DNA from: Alphaproteobacteria bacterium
GTDB taxonomy: Bacteria; Pseudomonadota; Alphaproteobacteria; Micropepsales; Micropepsaceae
DNA length: 7,132 bases
Direction of reading: 5' to 3'
Assembly (NCBI GenBank): GCA_003246795.1
Contig: QKCS01000260.1
Coordinates: 1 to 7,132, forward strand
Below, piece after piece: positions 6,967-7,132 of the stretch (positions are counted from its first letter, which is position 1; every line of letters begins with the position of its first letter). The notes beneath the pieces are model-generated. The model did not search any database and was not told the DNA's origin. It saw only the letters and a program-made list of their open reading frames with translations. The position numbers were made by a program, and so were the translations under genes.

Positions 6967-7083
6967 TGTCATCCCGGCCGAGGCGAAGCCGAGAGCCGGG
7001 ACCCAGGAAACTGGGCTTCACCTCAACACGCAATCCCCTGGGTCCCGGGTCGCCCTCGCTTCGCTCGGTTGCCCGGGATGACA
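6967..7083. repeat. Long imperfect palindrome, dispersed intergenic-repeat type
   Basis: The left arm (6967-7007) and right arm (7037-7083) are inverted copies separated by a 29-base loop. The ends match perfectly: TGTCATCCCGG pairs with CCGGGATGACA, and CCGGGACCCAGG pairs with CCTGGGTCCCGG. The middles are imperfect, with the right arm about 6 bases longer. Both arms contain a GCGAAGC core in opposite orientation. I recall intergenic elements beginning GTCATCCCGG as recurrent in alphaproteobacterial genomes; copy number here cannot be seen from one window. It lies just after lptE and, if transcribed, would form a long stem that could stabilise the 3' end of lptE mRNA or reduce read-through into the next gene. 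No T-run follows either arm, so it is not a classic intrinsic terminator. Confidence 0.85.
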
Positions 7084-7093
7084 ACGGTGCGGA

Positions 7094-7132
7094 ATGCGCG
7101 TCACCTCTTCAGAAGCCGATAAACTCTCCGCT
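7094..7132 (+). CDS. holA: Probable start of DNA polymerase III delta subunit gene, cut by window end
   Basis: An ATG at 7094-7096 opens a frame of 13 codons to the window edge, reading MRVTSSEADKLSA. HolA is the clamp-loader delta subunit that opens the sliding clamp during replication. In many alphaproteobacteria holA directly follows lptE, and its N-terminus often has the form M-K/R-hydrophobic-x-x-x-x-A/V-D/E before the first helix, which this loosely fits. The ribosome site is poor (GGTGCGGA touching the start). The call depends mostly on gene order, because 13 residues cannot prove a family. A minus-strand frame ending at 7101 is an alternative. Confidence 0.45.
   Translation, partial: MRVTSSEADKLSA

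Noticed and set aside
6722..7084. Minus-strand frame over the end of lptE and the palindrome
   Set aside because: It is antisense to lptE and passes through the repeat. The composition is Arg/Pro/Ser-rich with no domain.
7101..7132. Minus-strand frame ending RRVYRLLKR at a TGA (7101-7103), as the end of a convergent gene
   Set aside because: It is as short as the plus-strand alternative. The expected lptE-holA order favours the plus-strand frame at 7094, but nine residues cannot exclude it.

Overview
The window is high-GC DNA from a Gram-negative bacterium, most likely an alphaproteobacterium. The evidence is two outer-membrane porins ending in phenylalanine, two lipoproteins with clear lipoboxes, and the gene order DUF3576 lipoprotein - leuS - lptE - (probable holA). 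I know that order as a conserved alphaproteobacterial cluster. The genus cannot be read from the sequence.

Left part (1-2876). The window opens inside the 3' end of a thiE-like gene (thiamine-phosphate synthase) on the + strand. Its last 11 bases overlap the 3' end of a convergent porin gene on the - strand. A second, related porin gene lies directly upstream of the first on the same strand. The two are tandem paralogues of 407 and 439 residues, each with a signal peptide, a beta-barrel composition and a C-terminal Phe. Each mature protein also has two pairs of closely spaced cysteines.

Middle (2877-3211). A 335-base divergent intergenic region separates the porins from the rightward cluster. 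It holds a good sigma70-like promoter candidate reading right and no convincing gene.

Right part (3212-7132). A DUF3576 lipoprotein of unknown function comes first. Next is a complete leuS with intact HIGH, KMSKS, editing and zinc motifs. It has its own plausible promoter in the 134-base gap before it. The LPS-assembly lipoprotein gene lptE follows after 24 bases. A long imperfect palindrome of a dispersed intergenic-repeat type lies just after lptE. It is followed by what looks like the first 13 codons of holA (DNA polymerase III delta), cut by the window end.

The genes combine housekeeping (tRNA charging, thiamine synthesis, replication) with cell-envelope work (porins, LPS export, an envelope lipoprotein). 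I did not find an obviously new multi-gene system. The items most worth a second look are the structured palindrome between lptE and holA, the cysteine-paired tandem porins, and the uncharacterised DUF3576 lipoprotein.
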